Assembly (NCBI RefSeq): GCF_024347395.1
Contig: NZ_AP025473.1
Location: forward strand, 1,302,001 to 1,366,000
DNA length: 64,000 nt
Direction of reading: 5' to 3'
Origin: Vibrio cortegadensis
GTDB lineage: Bacteria; Pseudomonadota; Gammaproteobacteria; Enterobacterales; Vibrionaceae
The position numbers were made by a program, and so were the translations under genes. The notes under the pieces were generated by a model. The model saw only the letters and a program-made list of their open reading frames with translations, was not told the origin of the DNA and ran no database searches. Below, one piece after another: positions 61,485-64,000 of the stretch (position 1 is its first letter; each line of letters starts with the position of its first letter).

Positions 61485-64000
61485 ATGGACTCTGATCATA
61501 ACAAACCGACACGTTCTGCATTTTTCGCTGAACTACTTCTGTGGCTTCTCCCCGCTTATGTTGCCCTCTCTATTCTAATGAGTGTGCATTACCTGCTCAG
61601 TGTCGAAAATGATCAGCAATATGCGTTGCATAACGAGCGCGTGATCGTCGATCTCATCGAAGAAGTGCTGGGGGAAACCCTCACTAGAATGTCGGCAGAT
61701 GCTAAAAATTTATCTTATGTGACAAGCCAAATTCTGTCGACTCATGACCAGCCGATGAGTGCCCTTACTGATTATTTTACTCAGCTCAGCGATAATAACC
61801 GCAGTTACGATCAAATTCGTTTTCTCGATACCCAAGGGTGGGAGCGGTTAAGAGTCAACAACCTCAATGGTCAAACATTCGTTGTCGAAAAAAGCGATCT
61901 CCAAAACAAAGCGCACCGCTATTATTGGCAGCACTCAACTCAGCTTCCACAAGGGCAAGTGTATATCTCTCCAATGGATCTCAATATTGAAGATGGTGAA
62001 ATTCAACAACCGCTCAATCCTACGATCCGAGTTGGCACCCCTGTATTTACCAACAAAGAGCAGCTTGCCGGATCAATTATCCTCAATTATAAAGGACGCC
62101 AACTGATCGACAAATTATTCGCCATCGCCCCAAGTTTCATCAATCACGTGTATCTCTTTAACCCTGAAGGCGTCGCCGTCATTAATCCAACCGACAGTGG
62201 CGAAGCCAAGTTCTTGATCAATGACCAACGTAACATCCCTTCAGCCACGTTAGAGCAGATCAAAAAACAAGGTGAAGGGCAGATGTTAAATCAAGAGAAT
62301 TACTACACCTATAATCAAGTGCTCGCCCCCAACAACGGTACATGGACGATTGTATCCGTGTTCCCAACGTCACGATTTAACCTTTCGCGAATCGCATTCA
62401 CCACCAAATACATATGGGTATACTTCACCCTATTCATGCTGGTTACTCTCGGAGCTCTGATCTTCTCACGCTACCGAGTACAAACGCGCTTCTTGCGTCA
62501 ACAACAAAGGTACGAACAACAATTCCGTCAAACCCTAGAGAACATTCAACTCGCCGCTGTCAGTATTAATCCCTATGGCGTAATCACCTTCTGTAATGAT
62601 TTCTTTTTGAACTTAGTCGGTTATCAACGAACCGAAGTGGTTGGGCATCGTTGGATTGAACGCTTTATTCCAAAGGAGTTACAACACCAAGCAGAAGACG
62701 CGCTCAAAGAGGCGATAAAACAGCAAACCCACCAGCCTCACAGCGAAAGTGTCGTGTTGAGTAAGTCTGGCGAAATACACCTCGTATCTTGGACATCGAC
62801 GTTCACAGAGTCCAATGACAATTCGGTGAGTTTGACGCTTCTAGGAGAGGATGTAACCAAGCAGAAGATGGCTCAAGACCAACTTCAACAGCTCAGCCAT
62901 GCAGTAGAAAACAGCCAGAACTCAGTCATGATTACCGATATACAAGGTCGAATTGTCTACGTAAATCCGGTATTTAACGAATTAACTGGGTATTCCCGTG
63001 AAGAGGTCATTGGTCGAACACCGAAATTTTTGCAATCAGGAGAAATGCCAGAAAGTGAATACCACAGTTTGTGGGAAACGCTAAAATCAGGAAATGAGTG
63101 GCATGGAGAATTCCATAACGTCACGAAAAATGGCAACTTCTTCTGGGAACGAGCCAGAATATCACCAGTAAAAGATATCGAAAATAGAATCTTATACTAT
63201 GTCGCCGTAAAGCAAGATATTACCGAAGAGAAACGCCTAGCGAAAGAAATCGAACGCCAAGCGGCGGAGCGAATTCAACATGAAAAATTAGCCGAAGTCG
63301 GGAGAGTCGTGAATACCATCGCTCACGATCTTCGCAACCCGCTTAGCTCAATTAAGATGGTTCTGCAAATTCAAGCTCGCAATAATGATAATGAAATGTT
63401 TTCTATTTCACTCGAACAAGTGCGCTACATGGAAGCCATTCTTGAAGAGTTGCTCGCTTATTCACGCCCAGATCAATTTAAACCAGAATGGCTCGATTTG
63501 AATAAGCTCATCGAAACCATCATCGCAAGCCAACAGAGAATCGCCAACCAATCAGGTATTGAACTAATGGCTAACTTGCAACCCAATTTGCCCACCATAT
63601 ACGCCGATCCAGTTAAACTGCGCCAAGCAATACAGAACGTTTTACTCAACGCGATGCAAGCCACTCAAACCAACGGTGAAGAGAGCGCCAAGGTGGCAAT
63701 CACATCCAATATCATGATCACAGATTCGAATACCCAATTACTCATTGATATTGAAAATAACGGACAATCCATTGACCCTTGTTTAGTCGACAAAGTGTTT
63801 GAGCCCTTTTTTACCACCAAGGCAAAAGGCACCGGATTAGGTTTAGCGATTGTGAAGCGTATTATTGATGCTCATCAAGGGCAGGTCTCGATTGCGCCTA
63901 TCAGCCCCAAGGGCACTCAAACCAGAATTAGAATACCGACCGCCCCCGTCATCACAGCGACGTTGGAAAACCCAAAAAAGGAAGTGTTACCACATGAATA
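61485..64000 (+). CDS. Membrane sensor histidine kinase, Cache-PAS-PAS-HisKA-HATPase (end at window edge)
   Basis: Open from ATG 61485 to the window end, about 838 codons. The last two bases (TA) begin a likely stop codon. TM1 is at about 17-41, with a double-Cache-like periplasmic domain to about 300 and TM2 at about 308-330. PAS domains lie at about 345-455 and 465-585. HisKA has AHDLRNPLSS (His near 615) and the HATPase has N-box NVLLNAMQA, then FEPFFTTKAKGTGLGL. NtrB/AtoS-like kinases of this type usually pair with a sigma-54 activator. A likely partner starts at 63994. It is next to the idr-like operon and could control it. No strong ribosome site is seen before the ATG. Confidence 0.9.
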   Translation, partial: MDSDHNKPTRSAFFAELLLWLLPAYVALSILMSVHYLLSVENDQQYALHNERVIVDLIEEVLGETLTRMSADAKNLSYVTSQILSTHDQPMSALTDYFTQLSDNNRSYDQIRFLDTQGWERLRVNNLNGQTFVVEKSDLQNKAHRYYWQHSTQLPQGQVYISPMDLNIEDGEIQQPLNPTIRVGTPVFTNKEQLAGSIILNYKGRQLIDKLFAIAPSFINHVYLFNPEGVAVINPTDSGEAKFLINDQRNIPSATLEQIKKQGEGQMLNQENYYTYNQVLAPNNGTWTIVSVFPTSRFNLSRIAFTTKYIWVYFTLFMLVTLGALIFSRYRVQTRFLRQQQRYEQQFRQTLENIQLAAVSINPYGVITFCNDFFLNLVGYQRTEVVGHRWIERFIPKELQHQAEDALKEAIKQQTHQPHSESVVLSKSGEIHLVSWTSTFTESNDNSVSLTLLGEDVTKQKMAQDQLQQLSHAVENSQNSVMITDIQGRIVYVNPVFNELTGYSREEVIGRTPKFLQSGEMPESEYHSLWETLKSGNEWHGEFHNVTKNGNFFWERARISPVKDIENRILYYVAVKQDITEEKRLAKEIERQAAERIQHEKLAEVGRVVNTIAHDLRNPLSSIKMVLQIQARNNDNEMFSISLEQVRYMEAILEELLAYSRPDQFKPEWLDLNKLIETIIASQQRIANQSGIELMANLQPNLPTIYADPVKLRQAIQNVLLNAMQATQTNGEESAKVAITSNIMITDSNTQLLIDIENNGQSIDPCLVDKVFEPFFTTKAKGTGLGLAIVKRIIDAHQGQVSIAPISPKGTQTRIRIPTAPVITATLENPKKEVLPHE
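63994..64000 (+). CDS. Start of probable response regulator (only 7 bases visible)
   Basis: ATGAATA at 63994 overlaps the end of the kinase frame. Sensor-kinase genes of this kind are commonly followed by an overlapping response regulator starting Met-Asn. Only two codons are visible, so this is inference. Confidence 0.3.

Noticed and set aside
1..64000. Prophage, integron or insertion sequence
   Set aside because: No integrase, transposase, attC-like array or terminal inverted repeats were recognised in the window.

Overview
The window looks like a chromosomal segment of a marine gammaproteobacterium of the Vibrionaceae, most likely Vibrio. Base composition is moderately AT-rich. The gene set fits: ravA-viaA, gsk, fhs, yejABEF, a large secreted multi-domain chitinase, an Aeromonas/Vibrio-type proline iminopeptidase and many c-di-GMP enzymes. 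No transposase, integrase, phage gene, rRNA or CRISPR array was seen.

Layout. 1-3.1 kb: the 3' end of a formate dehydrogenase alpha gene, tRNA-Leu(UAA) and tRNA-Gly(GCC) followed by two decaying copies of the tRNA-Gly unit, a CSS-motif/EAL phosphodiesterase and tRNA-Cys on the opposite strand. 3.2-8.7 kb: ravA-viaA, a Nudix hydrolase, threonine aldolase and a small cytochrome c. 8.7-14.8 kb: an RND efflux operon with two membrane-fusion lipoproteins and a divergent TetR regulator. 14.9-28 kb: a 7TM-EAL protein, FKBP, RhlE-type helicase, a 13-copy 16-bp tandem repeat, an unlisted 41-aa gene, an aromatic amino-acid permease with a TyrR-like box and a possible leader peptide, a chemoreceptor, a HAD phosphatase, an HD-GYP protein and a CreA-family lipoprotein. 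28-39.5 kb: gsk, fhs with a PurR-like box, a Cache-PAS-GGDEF cyclase, the chitinase, and a yqhC-yqhD-like pair. 39.7-51 kb: a polar amino-acid ABC transporter, pip, an S4 RNA-binding protein and yejABEF.

52-64 kb is the most interesting part. A four-gene operon encodes two di-heme cytochrome c peroxidase-like proteins, a Tat-exported Rieske protein and an arsenite-oxidase-type molybdopterin subunit. This gene content matches the described iodate reductase clusters (idrABP1P2) better than arsenite oxidase (aioBA), which lacks the paired peroxidases. One of the four residues that bind arsenite in AioA is substituted. A pseudoazurin gene converges on the operon and could supply electrons. A divergent HEAT-repeat protein and a Cache-PAS-PAS histidine kinase, whose response regulator begins at the window edge, lie on the other side. 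I infer a periplasmic oxyanion respiration or detoxification module, probably iodate; substrate and regulation are not proven by sequence.

Four c-di-GMP enzymes (two EAL, one HD-GYP, one GGDEF), each with a different periplasmic or membrane sensor, lie scattered in the first 34 kb.
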